Shown one piece after another: positions 1 to 7,996 of a stretch of 64,000 nt of DNA (positions are counted from its first letter, which is position 1; every line of letters begins with the position of its first letter). The stretch comes from an uncultured Pelagibacteraceae bacterium. Lineage in GTDB: Bacteria > Pseudomonadota > Alphaproteobacteria > Pelagibacterales > Pelagibacteraceae. The notes under the pieces are model-generated. The model saw nothing but the letters and a program-made list of their open reading frames with translations, did not search any database and was not told the DNA's origin. Location of the stretch: the NCBI GenBank assembly GCA_902624075.1, contig CACNWC010000004.1, forward strand, positions 1 through 64,000, given 5' to 3'. A program made the translations under genes and the position numbers.

Positions 1-1470
1 ATGACAGATCTAGAAAAACACGTTAGCCAGCCTGGAAGAGACAAATTAATAAAAAAAGTTAGAGATAAAATAAATGAGCTAGGAATAACATATATTTATT
101 TTCAATTTATCTCGGTTACTGGAAGAGTAGTTGGTAAAGGTATTCCAGCAGATCACTGGGAAAGGACTGCTGAAAAAGGTTTTCAATTAGTTTATGGAGC
201 TACTGCAAATTTATTCTTAGATCGTCATAACAATTATATTGGTTATGGCCCAGAGGCTAAAGAATTGGTGGGTATTCCAGATCCTGAAACTTTTGTTCAA
301 TTACCTTGGGATAAAAGAGTTGGAAGAGTTTTTTGTACTTGTTTTAGAAATAGAGAAGAGAGAGAAAATCCAGGCGGGCATCTCACTTCTGACTGTAGAG
401 GAAATTTAAGAATAATAGCAGAAGAATTTAAGAAAAAACATGGATACCAAATGCGTGTTGGTACAGAACCAGAAATGATGTGGCTTACAAAAAATGAAGA
501 TGGCACTCCAACAGGTAAAGGGTTTTCAAAACCTTTCTGCTATCATATAGATCAATTTGAGTCTTTAAGACCTGTTTTCATGAAGGTCATTGAGTATGCA
601 AATGCAATGGGACTTGATATGATTCAGGGTGATCATGAAGATGCACCTGGCCAATTAGAATTGAACTGGATGTATGATGATGTTTTAAGAAATGCTGATA
701 GGCTTTCAACTTATAGACAAATTTGTGCACAAGTTGCACGAGAGCATGGGTTAATTGCATGTTTTATGACAAAACCATTTATGGGTGTTTCGGCCAGTGG
801 GTGTCACACCAACTTATCTTTATGGAAAGGTGGAAAAGACGTTGTAAACAAATTGGGACATAAGTCATTACCAGGTGTAGAAGAGGTATTTACTTATGTT
901 GAAGGTGGAACTAATACATTTATGCCAGATACAAAAGATATGCAGTTGCCAGGAAAAGTAGGACTGATGTCAATAGGTGGTATCATGAAACACTTGCCAG
1001 CTTTAACAGCTATTGGGTCTTCAACAGTTAATTCTTATAGAAGATTATGGGACCAAGGTTTTTGGGCACCTGTTTATGCAGATTGGGGATACCAAAATAG
1101 AACTTGCGGATTAAGAGTTTCTGCTCCAGGTAGATTTGAATATAGATCAGTTGACTCTATGCATAACCCTTATCTAATGGGTGCAGCATTACTTAAGACA
1201 ATGGATGATGGATTGACAAATAAAATTGATCCGGGTAAGCCTGAATCTAGAAATATTTATGAGGCTCAAAAAGCTGGAAAAGATGTTAAAAAGCTACCTT
1301 TAAGTTTAGGTGAAGCGCTTGATAGATTGTCAGAGGATAAAATTGTTCAATCTGCTATGCCAGATGAGATGTATAAAATATTTCACTGGTATAAAAATGA
1401 TGAATGGGAAAAATTTTTAGGTGCAACAACTCAATGGGATCTTGATACATATCTGGATTGTTTACCTTAA
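1..1470 (+). CDS. Type III glutamine synthetase-like ligase (cassette 1)
   Basis: ATP-dependent ligase of the glutamine synthetase superfamily, GlnT/GmaS branch, expected to join glutamate to ammonia or a small amine in the cytoplasm. The 489-residue protein keeps the fold's landmarks: a TEPE metal-binding motif near residue 157, GDHEDAPGQLELNW near 210, GCHTN near 267, NSYRRLW near 345 and APGRFEYRSVD near 375. It is about 50 residues longer than the cassette 2 paralogue (441 aa). By eye, two positions usually Asn and His in the NGSGMHxH motif are Ser and Asn here (SASGCHTN), which could alter substrate or ATP handling. The ATG is the first base of the window, so upstream control and a longer start cannot be excluded. 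Three glutamate-synthase-like genes and amt follow, pointing to nitrogen assimilation. Family is clear, exact substrate is not. Confidence 0.85.
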   Translation: MTDLEKHVSQPGRDKLIKKVRDKINELGITYIYFQFISVTGRVVGKGIPADHWERTAEKGFQLVYGATANLFLDRHNNYIGYGPEAKELVGIPDPETFVQLPWDKRVGRVFCTCFRNREERENPGGHLTSDCRGNLRIIAEEFKKKHGYQMRVGTEPEMMWLTKNEDGTPTGKGFSKPFCYHIDQFESLRPVFMKVIEYANAMGLDMIQGDHEDAPGQLELNWMYDDVLRNADRLSTYRQICAQVAREHGLIACFMTKPFMGVSASGCHTNLSLWKGGKDVVNKLGHKSLPGVEEVFTYVEGGTNTFMPDTKDMQLPGKVGLMSIGGIMKHLPALTAIGSSTVNSYRRLWDQGFWAPVYADWGYQNRTCGLRVSAPGRFEYRSVDSMHNPYLMGAALLKTMDDGLTNKIDPGKPESRNIYEAQKAGKDVKKLPLSLGEALDRLSEDKIVQSAMPDEMYKIFHWYKNDEWEKFLGATTQWDLDTYLDCLP

Positions 1471-1500
1471 ACTAAGGAATTAAAGAAAGAGGAGATGTAA

Positions 1501-2445
1501 ATGTGCGGAATTGCAGGATTAATACATAGGGGAAAATCATCAAATGTAGGTAGTGAACTTCAAGGAATGCTTCAAGCGTTAAAGCATAGAGGAGAGGACT
1601 CAACTGGTTATGCTTTGTATGGAGACACTGATGGAAAAAATTTCATAATGAGATTTAAAGTTGGTGAGAATGTTGGTGAGGGAAGCACATCTGTTTCAGA
1701 GGATGTTTCTGTTTACGATGAAAGAAAAAAAATTGTTGATCAAACTCTTTCTGAATTAGGTGCAAAAATTGTTAAAGAAGAAAGAACACTTCCTTATTCA
1801 TTAAGATATGAACTTGCTTACGATAAAAAAGATTTATTAGAATTTTCACAAAGAATTGAAAATATCCCTGGTGTTGAAATTCTTTCAATGGGAAAATCTT
1901 TAGAGGTTATTAAAGATCTTGGAAATGCAAAGGCTGTATGTGATAGATATTCATTAGATAAGCTTGTAGGTACACATGCTATTGGTCATGCTAGAATGGC
2001 TACGGAGTCTGGTGTTGATATAAAATCTGCTCATCCTTTCTGGGGATATCCGTTTAGTGATGTATCAGTTGTACACAATGGCCAATTAACTAATTATTGG
2101 AATAACAGAAGAGCTCTAGAAAATAAGGGAATGAGATTTATGTCTGAATGTGACTCAGAGCTTATTGCAGTTTACATAGCACAAAAAATGAGAGAAGGAG
2201 CATCATTAGAAGAAGGTATGAAAGACTCTTTAACAGGTTTAGATGGTGTGTTCACTTATTTTGTCGCTACCAAAGATTCTCTTGGCATGGCAAAAGATAC
2301 TATGGCAGCAAAACCTTTGGTTCTATATGAGTCAGATGATTTGGTAGCAATGGGCTCAGAGGAAATAGCAATTAGATCTGTTCTACCTCAAGAAATAGAC
2401 ACTTATGATCCGTTTGATGGAGAAGTTAAAGTATGGCAAATATAA
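1501..2445 (+). CDS. Class II glutamine amidotransferase, glutamate synthase type (GlxB/MgsA-like, cassette 1)
   Basis: Stand-alone N-terminal-nucleophile amidotransferase corresponding to the glutaminase domain of glutamate synthase. It begins MCGIAG, so Cys2 becomes the catalytic nucleophile once Met is removed. HARMATESG near residue 163 and VVHNGQ near 190 are the conserved substrate-binding stretches. It is 314 residues long against 293 for the cassette 2 paralogue. An AGGAG-type ribosome site sits just before the ATG. The gene overlaps the next one by 13 bases, implying coupled translation. With the GXGXG and FMN proteins downstream it should form a split glutamate synthase or N-methylglutamate synthase complex, releasing ammonia from glutamine. 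Family assignment is firm; the physiological acceptor is inferred. Confidence 0.85.
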   Translation: MCGIAGLIHRGKSSNVGSELQGMLQALKHRGEDSTGYALYGDTDGKNFIMRFKVGENVGEGSTSVSEDVSVYDERKKIVDQTLSELGAKIVKEERTLPYSLRYELAYDKKDLLEFSQRIENIPGVEILSMGKSLEVIKDLGNAKAVCDRYSLDKLVGTHAIGHARMATESGVDIKSAHPFWGYPFSDVSVVHNGQLTNYWNNRRALENKGMRFMSECDSELIAVYIAQKMREGASLEEGMKDSLTGLDGVFTYFVATKDSLGMAKDTMAAKPLVLYESDDLVAMGSEEIAIRSVLPQEIDTYDPFDGEVKVWQI

Positions 2446-3287
2446 AAAATGTAACTAAAAAAACTAAAGCCCAGGCAATGGGTATGCACACTGAAGTTTT
2501 GACTGGTAGAACACAGCAAAAGTTTTTTAATCCTGATGAAGCAGAAAATTTTTATTATTTTGGAACTTACGATGTAGACTTTAATAAAAGAACCAACCTA
2601 GATGTTATAGATATGACTGCTGCTGAAGCAAACAAAGAAATAGATAATTTAATGAGCCAAGGTTATGGAACTATAGTTATTAAAAATCCTCAAGGTAAAC
2701 ATAGTATAGGAGTTGGAATTTTAAATAAACTAAATTTAATTTTTGAGGGTAGTTTAGGATATTTTGGAATTGGCTCATGTGATGGGCCAACGGTACGAAT
2801 CAATGGTAGAGTTGGTTGGTCTTGTGCTGAAAACTTAATGGCTGGTAAAGTAGTCATAGAGAAAAACGCAGGATCATGTTTTGGCGCAGCTATTAGAGGT
2901 GGAGATTTAATTTGTAAAGGTAGTGTTGGTGCCCGAACTGGTATTGATATGAAAGGTGGAACGATAATTATTGGTGGAGATGCTGGTGCTTTTACAGGAT
3001 TTATGATGCAAAGGGGTAGAATCATTATATTAGGTGATGTTGGGATCAATTTAGGTGACTCTATGTATGATGGGACAATTTTCGTAGGTGGAGAAATTGG
3101 TTCTTATGGTAGTGATGCTGTAGACGCCGAATTAACAAAAAGTGATCAAGATTGGTTAAAACGAAAATTAAAGGTTGCTGAAATCGGTGAAAATTTTAAC
3201 GTGAGTAAAATGAAAAAAATAGTAGCTGGTAAAAAACTTTGGAATTACGATAATTTAGAACCTACTGAGAAAAAAGGAGCAATTTAA
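2433..3287 (+). CDS. GXGXG-domain protein, split glutamate synthase subunit (GlxC/MgsB-like, cassette 1)
   Basis: Counterpart of the C-terminal GXGXG right-handed beta-helix domain of glutamate synthase, thought to be structural within the complex. Repeating Gly-rich turns run from about residue 85 to 225, for example GRVGWSCAENLMAG, GGDLICKGSVGARTG and GRIIILGDVG. At 284 residues it is about 60 longer than the cassette 2 homologue, mostly an N-terminal extension (1-80) of unknown role that I do not recognise. It starts inside the 3' end of the amidotransferase gene and its stop overlaps the next start in TAATG, so the three subunits appear translationally coupled. The minus-strand ORF at 2690-3049 is a shadow of this gene. 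Confidence 0.82.
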   Translation: MANIKNVTKKTKAQAMGMHTEVLTGRTQQKFFNPDEAENFYYFGTYDVDFNKRTNLDVIDMTAAEANKEIDNLMSQGYGTIVIKNPQGKHSIGVGILNKLNLIFEGSLGYFGIGSCDGPTVRINGRVGWSCAENLMAGKVVIEKNAGSCFGAAIRGGDLICKGSVGARTGIDMKGGTIIIGGDAGAFTGFMMQRGRIIILGDVGINLGDSMYDGTIFVGGEIGSYGSDAVDAELTKSDQDWLKRKLKVAEIGENFNVSKMKKIVAGKKLWNYDNLEPTEKKGAI

Positions 3288-4705
3288 TGCCTAAGAAAAA
3301 AAAGAAAAAAAATGGTAAAATAAAAAAAAATGGTAATGTTGGTGGAAAAGCTGATGTTCACCTAAGTTCTAATGGTGGAAGAAACAAAAGTCTCTTAGGA
3401 CATAATGCTATTTTTACTCCTGATGTAATTGATGACATTCATATAAAATCGCAATTAGGAAGATACAGAATGCGTGGAATGGCATTAATGAAAAAAATTC
3501 CAACTTTTGATGATTTAGTTTTTTTACCAGGAACTCTTACAAGGTTTGTAATTGAAGGGTATAGAGAAAAATGTGAAACAAAAACAGTAATTGGTCCAAG
3601 ATGTGAAAATCCAATTGAGTTAGATATACCAGTTTACATTACAGGTATGAGTTTTGGAGCTTTATCTTATGAAGCAAAAACTGCTCTTGCAAGAGGTGCT
3701 ACAATGGCTGGTAGCGCAACATGTTCGGGTGAAGGCGGAATGATCCCCGACGAAAGAAGATATTCAGAAAAATGGTTTTACCAATGTATTCAATCAAGAT
3801 ATGGATTTAACCCACATCATGCGCAGCTCGCGGATGGAATAGAAGTTTTTATTGGACAAGGACAAAAAGTTGGGATGGGTGGACACTTAATGGGTCAAAA
3901 AGTTACTGACCAAGTAGCTGAGATGAGATCATTACCATCTGGTATCGATCAAAGATCTCCAGCAAGACATCCAGATTGGTTAGGTCCTGATGATTTAGCT
4001 TTAAAAGTTGAGGAATTAAGACAATTAACAAAAAATAAAGTTCCTATTCAATTAAAACTAGGTGCATCAAAAGTTTATGATGATGTTCGTATGGCAGCTA
4101 AATGTGATCCTGACTCTATATATCTAGATGGTATGGAAGGATCAACTGGTGCTGGTCCACACATCGCAGCAGCAAACACTGGTATTCCTGGTATCGCGGC
4201 AATTAGAGAAGCAAGAAGAGCATTGGATGATGTAGGTAAAACTGGAAAAGTAACTTTAATTTATGCAGGTGGTGTAAGAGATGGCGCTGATATGGCAAAA
4301 GCTTTAGCTTTGGGTGCTGATGCAATTGCTATAGGTACTGGTTCTATGATTGCATTAAATTGTAACAAAGATATTCCAGAAGCAAATTTTGAAAAAGAAA
4401 TGGGAGTTAAAGCAGGTGAATGTTATCACTGTCATACAGGAAGATGTCCAGTAGGTGTTGCAACGCAAGATCCAAAGCTTAGAGCAAGGTTAAATCCTGA
4501 TGATGCGGCATTGAGAGTTTATAACTATCTACATTCAATGACTTTAGAAGCCCAGTTGTTGGCGAGAGCATGTGGAAAAACAAATATTCATTCTCTAGAG
4601 CCTGAAGATTTAGCTGCACTAACATCTGAAGCATCAGCTTTAGCAAAAGTACCTTTAGCTGGAACAAATTACACTGTTGGAGTTGATAACTACCATAAAA
4701 TTTAG
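3287..4705 (+). CDS. FMN-binding glutamate synthase-family protein with cluster-type cysteines (GlxD/MgsC-like, cassette 1)
   Basis: Counterpart of the FMN/2-oxoglutarate synthase domain of GltB. A TIM-barrel core runs from about residue 110 to 370, with GMSFGALSYEAKTALARGA, GQGQKVGMGGHL, LDGMEGSTGAGP and the phosphate-binding IYAGGVRDGADMAKALALGA. Near residue 378 lies CYHCHTGRCPVGVATQ, whose cysteines match the 3Fe-4S ligand region of glutamate synthases, so electrons could be accepted from ferredoxin or another donor. No GltD-type NADPH subunit is in the window. The first 35 residues are a Lys/Asn/Gly-rich tail from A-rich DNA (PKKKKKKNGKIKK), absent from the cassette 2 paralogue. Start by 1-base overlap with the upstream stop. 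Family certain, reaction inferred. Confidence 0.85.
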   Translation: MPKKKKKKNGKIKKNGNVGGKADVHLSSNGGRNKSLLGHNAIFTPDVIDDIHIKSQLGRYRMRGMALMKKIPTFDDLVFLPGTLTRFVIEGYREKCETKTVIGPRCENPIELDIPVYITGMSFGALSYEAKTALARGATMAGSATCSGEGGMIPDERRYSEKWFYQCIQSRYGFNPHHAQLADGIEVFIGQGQKVGMGGHLMGQKVTDQVAEMRSLPSGIDQRSPARHPDWLGPDDLALKVEELRQLTKNKVPIQLKLGASKVYDDVRMAAKCDPDSIYLDGMEGSTGAGPHIAAANTGIPGIAAIREARRALDDVGKTGKVTLIYAGGVRDGADMAKALALGADAIAIGTGSMIALNCNKDIPEANFEKEMGVKAGECYHCHTGRCPVGVATQDPKLRARLNPDDAALRVYNYLHSMTLEAQLLARACGKTNIHSLEPEDLAALTSEASALAKVPLAGTNYTVGVDNYHKI

Positions 4706-4713
4706 AAGCAATC

Positions 4714-5124
4714 ATGGTTAAGAAAAAAAATAAAAAAACAAAATCAATTGTTGTAAAGGATCAACAATTAGGTAAAAAAAAAGAAACAGCTAGAGAAAAG
4801 ATGATCGGTCAATCAATTGGTTACCGATATGACGTAAATCTACTTCCAGACTATAACAAGATAACTCCTTTTCTAAAAAAATATATTGAGGCAATGGGAT
4901 GGGATGATCTAAATTGGTTAGAAGATGTCCATATGGGTTATGAAGAAGGAAGACCTGCAGTATTTTGTAGAAATGCTAATGGTTGGGTTACAATTCCTAA
5001 ATCAATTAAACTTCCAAACAATCAGCAAGATAGAGACATGATAGCAAGAGAGCTCTTAGTAAAATTTCAAATGTCTCCAAAACATCCTCTTGTTGATTTA
5101 AAAAAAGCTTACTTAAAATTTTAA
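4714..5124 (+). CDS. Conserved-looking hypothetical protein in the cassette 1 operon
   Basis: I do not recognise this 136-residue protein. The first 30 residues are strongly basic (MVKKKNKKTKSIVVKDQQLGKKK), echoing the basic tail of the FMN protein just upstream. The rest is soluble-looking, with no membrane segment or signal peptide, and contains aromatic and acidic stretches such as YIEAMGWDDLNWLEDVHMGY and VFCRNANGWVTIP. It starts 8 bases after the FMN gene, so it is very probably cotranscribed and may be an accessory subunit of the cassette 1 complex. That role rests on position only. Confidence 0.7.
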   Translation: MVKKKNKKTKSIVVKDQQLGKKKETAREKMIGQSIGYRYDVNLLPDYNKITPFLKKYIEAMGWDDLNWLEDVHMGYEEGRPAVFCRNANGWVTIPKSIKLPNNQQDRDMIARELLVKFQMSPKHPLVDLKKAYLKF

Positions 5125-5162
5125 TAACACAATCTTAAGTTGATTTTATTTTAATATTTATC

Positions 5163-5185
5163 GTCAATACTAGGTTTTTATTGAC
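5163..5185. promoter_or_regulatory. Inverted repeat upstream of amt, possible operator
   Basis: GTCAATA and TATTGAC form a perfect 7-base inverted repeat with a 9-base spacer, 67 bases before the amt start. The right arm overlaps a TTGACT that could be a -35 element, but I find no convincing -10 at the normal spacing. There is no T-run, so it is not a terminator. It could bind a dimeric regulator of nitrogen genes. The rest of the 127-base gap shows only a strong ribosome site (AAGGAGAGAGAG) before amt. Confidence 0.4.
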
Positions 5186-5251
5186 TGTTTTATTTGTCAC
5201 TTCTCTCTAAATTTTATAGGGTTTTAAAAACTAAATAAGGAGAGAGAGAAT

Positions 5252-6652
5252 ATGACTGATCAGTTAGGTGCTCTTACTACTATATTTACAGAATTTTACT
5301 ACTGGGTAACAGTGGTACTGATGTTTTTAATTCACGTCGGTTTCTGTATGTATGAAGTTGGAGCTTCTCGTTACAAACACCATCAACATACTCTTATGAA
5401 AAATACTATGCTGATACCTTTGGTAACAGTAACGTGGTTTTTATTCGGTTGGTGGATTTACTGGGCTTTCCCAACAGGACCTGGGTTAGCACCATCTATA
5501 ATGAATGAAAGTTCTGCTCTAATTACCGATGACTCGGCATTTAGCTCAGTTTACTATAAAGCAACAAGTGAACTAATGGCAATAAACTTAGGAGACCATA
5601 TTTCTGGTGTCTTCTGGGCTGCATTCCTTTTATTCTCTTGGACAGCTGCTTCGATCGTTTCAGGAGCAATCATTGAAAGAATTACGACTTTTGCATTTGG
5701 AATTTTAGCAATTGCAATTGGTTCTGTGTTCTGGGTAATAGATGCTGCCTGGGGATGGCACTTTGATGGCTGGATGCTTAAACTATTAGGGTACCATGAT
5801 GCATATGCATCAGGAGTAATTCACGCGATTGCGGGTGGATTTGCTTTAGGTGTTCTTATGGTTTTAGGACCAAGAATTGGAAAATTTTCATCTAGCGGAG
5901 AACCAAGAAATATTGGACCAAGAAATCCTTGGTTAGTTACAATTGGACTATTTCTAATTTATACTGGTTTCTGGGGTTTCTACGCTGCATGTAATATACC
6001 AATATTTGATCTTGGACCTGAATATGGTATGGAAGGAATAAGTTATTGGACAGCAACAAACATATACGTAACCCCTACTACACTAAGTGGTATTACTTTT
6101 AACTTCTTGATGTCATTATCAGGAGGGTTATTAGCCGGTTATTGGATTGCTAAAGGTGATCCTTTTTGGACATACTCAAGTGGACTAGCAGGTATCATAT
6201 GTGCTTCAGCTGGAAATGATTTATATCATCCAATTCAAGCAATGATTATCGGTATGATCGGTGTTGTAATTTCATACAAACTACATTATTGGGTTGAACG
6301 TAAGTTCAAAATTGATGATGCAGTTGGTGCAGTTGCGGTACATGGTTATGCTGGATTTATTGGTCTAGTAATATGTGGTTTTGTTCTAAATGGTTACCCA
6401 GCATCTGGTTATAGTGTTGGTGCTATGTGGGATGGAACAACTTATGCTTCCATTAACCCATTAGGACAATTCCTAGGAGCATTAATTATGTTTGTAGTTC
6501 TTGGACTAATACCAGGTTATGTTATTGCAAAAGTTCTTCATGGAATGGGTAAATTAAGAATACCTCGTGAAGTGGAGATTGCAGGACTTGACTATGAAAT
6601 AATGGAAACTGCTAAAAAAGACGAAAGAGCTGTTTCGTCAGCAACCAGGTAA
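5252..6652 (+). CDS. amt: Amt-family ammonium (or methylammonium) transporter
   Basis: Inner-membrane channel of the Amt/MEP/Rh family that would import ammonium for the adjacent ligases. The 466-residue protein has about eleven hydrophobic segments. Both pore histidines appear, in SGVIHAIAGG near residue 190 and GAVAVHGYAGFIG near 365. The N-terminal half has unusual aromatic-rich stretches (WVTVVLMFLIHVGFCMYEVGASRY), so this may be a divergent clade, possibly tuned to methylammonium. There is no glnK/PII gene beside it; a 76-aa single-span protein follows 12 bases later. A strong AGGAGAG ribosome site precedes the ATG. Position between two nitrogen-assimilation cassettes supports the role. 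Confidence 0.9.
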   Translation: MTDQLGALTTIFTEFYYWVTVVLMFLIHVGFCMYEVGASRYKHHQHTLMKNTMLIPLVTVTWFLFGWWIYWAFPTGPGLAPSIMNESSALITDDSAFSSVYYKATSELMAINLGDHISGVFWAAFLLFSWTAASIVSGAIIERITTFAFGILAIAIGSVFWVIDAAWGWHFDGWMLKLLGYHDAYASGVIHAIAGGFALGVLMVLGPRIGKFSSSGEPRNIGPRNPWLVTIGLFLIYTGFWGFYAACNIPIFDLGPEYGMEGISYWTATNIYVTPTTLSGITFNFLMSLSGGLLAGYWIAKGDPFWTYSSGLAGIICASAGNDLYHPIQAMIIGMIGVVISYKLHYWVERKFKIDDAVGAVAVHGYAGFIGLVICGFVLNGYPASGYSVGAMWDGTTYASINPLGQFLGALIMFVVLGLIPGYVIAKVLHGMGKLRIPREVEIAGLDYEIMETAKKDERAVSSATR

Positions 6653-6664
6653 AGGAGAAACAAT

Positions 6665-6895
6665 ATGGCAACAGTCACAAATTGGATCGATCACCTAAAC
6701 AAGCCTGCTGAAGAAGTTGTAGGCGCTGTTTATCCTGGTGCTGGATCCTCAGAAGGATTGCTAGTAATTTTAGCAATTATTTTATGGGTTGGTTGGCATG
6801 TTTTAACTGCGAGATCTGAAAGTGAAGAACTTGAGAGATTATCTCGGAAAAGACATGGCTCTAATGATCATAAAAGTAATATTACCGAGTGGTAA
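6665..6895 (+). CDS. Small single-span membrane protein cotranscribed with amt
   Basis: A 76-residue protein of unknown family. Residues 1-30 are polar, about 31-48 form one hydrophobic helix (LLVILAIILWVGWHVL), and the tail is charged (SESEELERLSRKRH). An AAAGGAG ribosome site precedes the ATG and the gene starts 12 bases after amt, followed by a rho-independent terminator. It occupies the place where PII genes usually sit next to amt, so an accessory or regulatory role for the transporter is plausible but unproven. Confidence 0.72.
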   Translation: MATVTNWIDHLNKPAEEVVGAVYPGAGSSEGLLVILAIILWVGWHVLTARSESEELERLSRKRHGSNDHKSNITEW

Positions 6896-6911
6896 TTTTA
6901 AATAAAAATTT

Positions 6912-6942
6912 GGGCGCTACTTTAATGTGGCGCCCTTTTTTT
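6912..6942 (+). terminator. Rho-independent terminator after the amt transcription unit
   Basis: GGGCGCTAC and GTGGCGCCC pair as a 9-base stem with one G-U pair around a short T/A loop, directly followed by a run of seven T. GC-rich bases like these stand out sharply in this AT-rich window. It should end transcription of cassette 1 and amt and insulate cassette 2. Confidence 0.9.
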
Positions 6943-6952
6943 ATAATCAAAA

Positions 6953-7108
6953 ATGTCTGAAGAAAATAATAACGAAGAATTAAGACCAAGTAAGATGCGT
7001 GGTGTTGCTTTTCCAAAAGCAAAGTATGGTGTCTTTGCCGCAATAATCATTATTGTTTTGGTTAATGCTTTTTACTATAAAGACTTCTTATTATCTTTAA
7101 TTAAATAA
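6953..7108 (+). CDS. 51-residue single-span membrane protein, too short for the ORF track
   Basis: ATG at 6953 opens a 51-codon frame, MSEENNNEELRPSKMRGVAF onward, with a charged N-terminus and one hydrophobic helix at about residues 27-40 (VFAAIIIIVLVNAF), ending 6 bases before the cassette 2 amidotransferase. It lies directly after a terminator, so it would be the first gene of the next transcription unit. No strong ribosome site is visible. The soluble-then-membrane composition looks like a real protein. I do not recognise the family. Confidence 0.55.
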   Translation: MSEENNNEELRPSKMRGVAFPKAKYGVFAAIIIIVLVNAFYYKDFLLSLIK

Positions 7109-7114
7109 AAAAAC

Positions 7115-7996
7115 ATGTGTGGAATAGTTGGAATTTATCTTAAAAATGAAAAATTAGAAAACTCACTTGGCTCCCTTTTGTCAAAAATGTTAATTAACAT
7201 GGGTTCTCGCGGACCAGATAGTGCAGGCTTTGCTATATATAAAAAAGAAGAAAAAGAAAAATTCAAATATTCACTATGTATTAATAAATTAAATTTTAAA
7301 GATTTTGAGGAAAGAATTAATAAACATATAGAAGCTGAATTAAAAATAAATTCTGATCATGTCATTTTAAAAACATCAATAAAGCCCGATGCTATGTTAG
7401 CTATCCTTAAAAAAAATTTTCAAGATGTTGCTTTGGTAGGCTTTGGTAAATCAATTGAGATATTCAAACAAGTTGGGGATCCAAGTGAAGTTGTAAAGAA
7501 ATTTAAACTTGATGGCTACTCTGGCTCTCACGCAATTGGCCATACAAGAATGGCAACTGAAAGTGCAATTACAACTGACGGTTCACACCCATATTCTACA
7601 GGAGAAGATGAATGTTTGGTTCATAACGGTTCTTTATCTAATCATAACAATCTTAGAAGAAAGTTAAAAAAAAATGGAGTAAATTTTGACTCAGAAAATG
7701 ATACTGAAGTAGCAGCTGGATATATCTCAAATAAACTTTCTAATAAAAAGAATTTAAAGGAAACCCTCAAAGATAGTCTAAAAGATTTAGATGGTTTTTA
7801 TACTTTTATAACTGGCACAAAAGATGGCTTTGCAGTTTTAAGGGATGAGATTGCTTGTAAACCAGCAGTGATTGCTGAAACAGATGATTACGTAGCTATA
7901 GCATCAGAATTTCAAGCTATGGCACATCTTCCAGAAGTAAATAATGCAAAAATTTTTGAACCAGAGCCGGGTGTAGTTTATTCTTGGGGTAATTAA
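7115..7996 (+). CDS. Class II glutamine amidotransferase, MgsA-like (cassette 2)
   Basis: Second Ntn-type amidotransferase of the window, 293 residues, resembling the MgsA subunit of N-methylglutamate synthase. MCGIVG places Cys2 as nucleophile; GSRGPDSAGFAIY near residue 31, IGHTRMATESA near 142 and LVHNGS near 168 are the expected substrate contacts. It is shorter than the cassette 1 copy and clearly diverged, so the two cassettes are not a recent duplication. Its stop overlaps the next start (TAATG). In N-methylglutamate synthase the subunits turn methylamine plus glutamate into N-methylglutamate; assignment to that enzyme is inferred from subunit sizes and gene order A-B-C-ligase. Confidence 0.83.
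   Translation: MCGIVGIYLKNEKLENSLGSLLSKMLINMGSRGPDSAGFAIYKKEEKEKFKYSLCINKLNFKDFEERINKHIEAELKINSDHVILKTSIKPDAMLAILKKNFQDVALVGFGKSIEIFKQVGDPSEVVKKFKLDGYSGSHAIGHTRMATESAITTDGSHPYSTGEDECLVHNGSLSNHNNLRRKLKKNGVNFDSENDTEVAAGYISNKLSNKKNLKETLKDSLKDLDGFYTFITGTKDGFAVLRDEIACKPAVIAETDDYVAIASEFQAMAHLPEVNNAKIFEPEPGVVYSWGN

Noticed and set aside
2690-3049. 119-aa minus-strand ORF inside the GXGXG gene
   Set aside because: Its Pro/Ile-rich repeats are the reverse complement of Gly-rich GXGXG turns, so it is a shadow.
4479-4715. 78-aa Leu/Gln-rich minus-strand ORF
   Set aside because: Shadow of the 3' end of the cassette 1 FMN gene; composition is an antisense artefact.
6953-7108. Possibility that the 51-aa frame is just terminator-distal noise
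   Set aside because: Kept as a low-confidence gene instead, because of its polar-then-hydrophobic pattern and tight spacing to the next gene.
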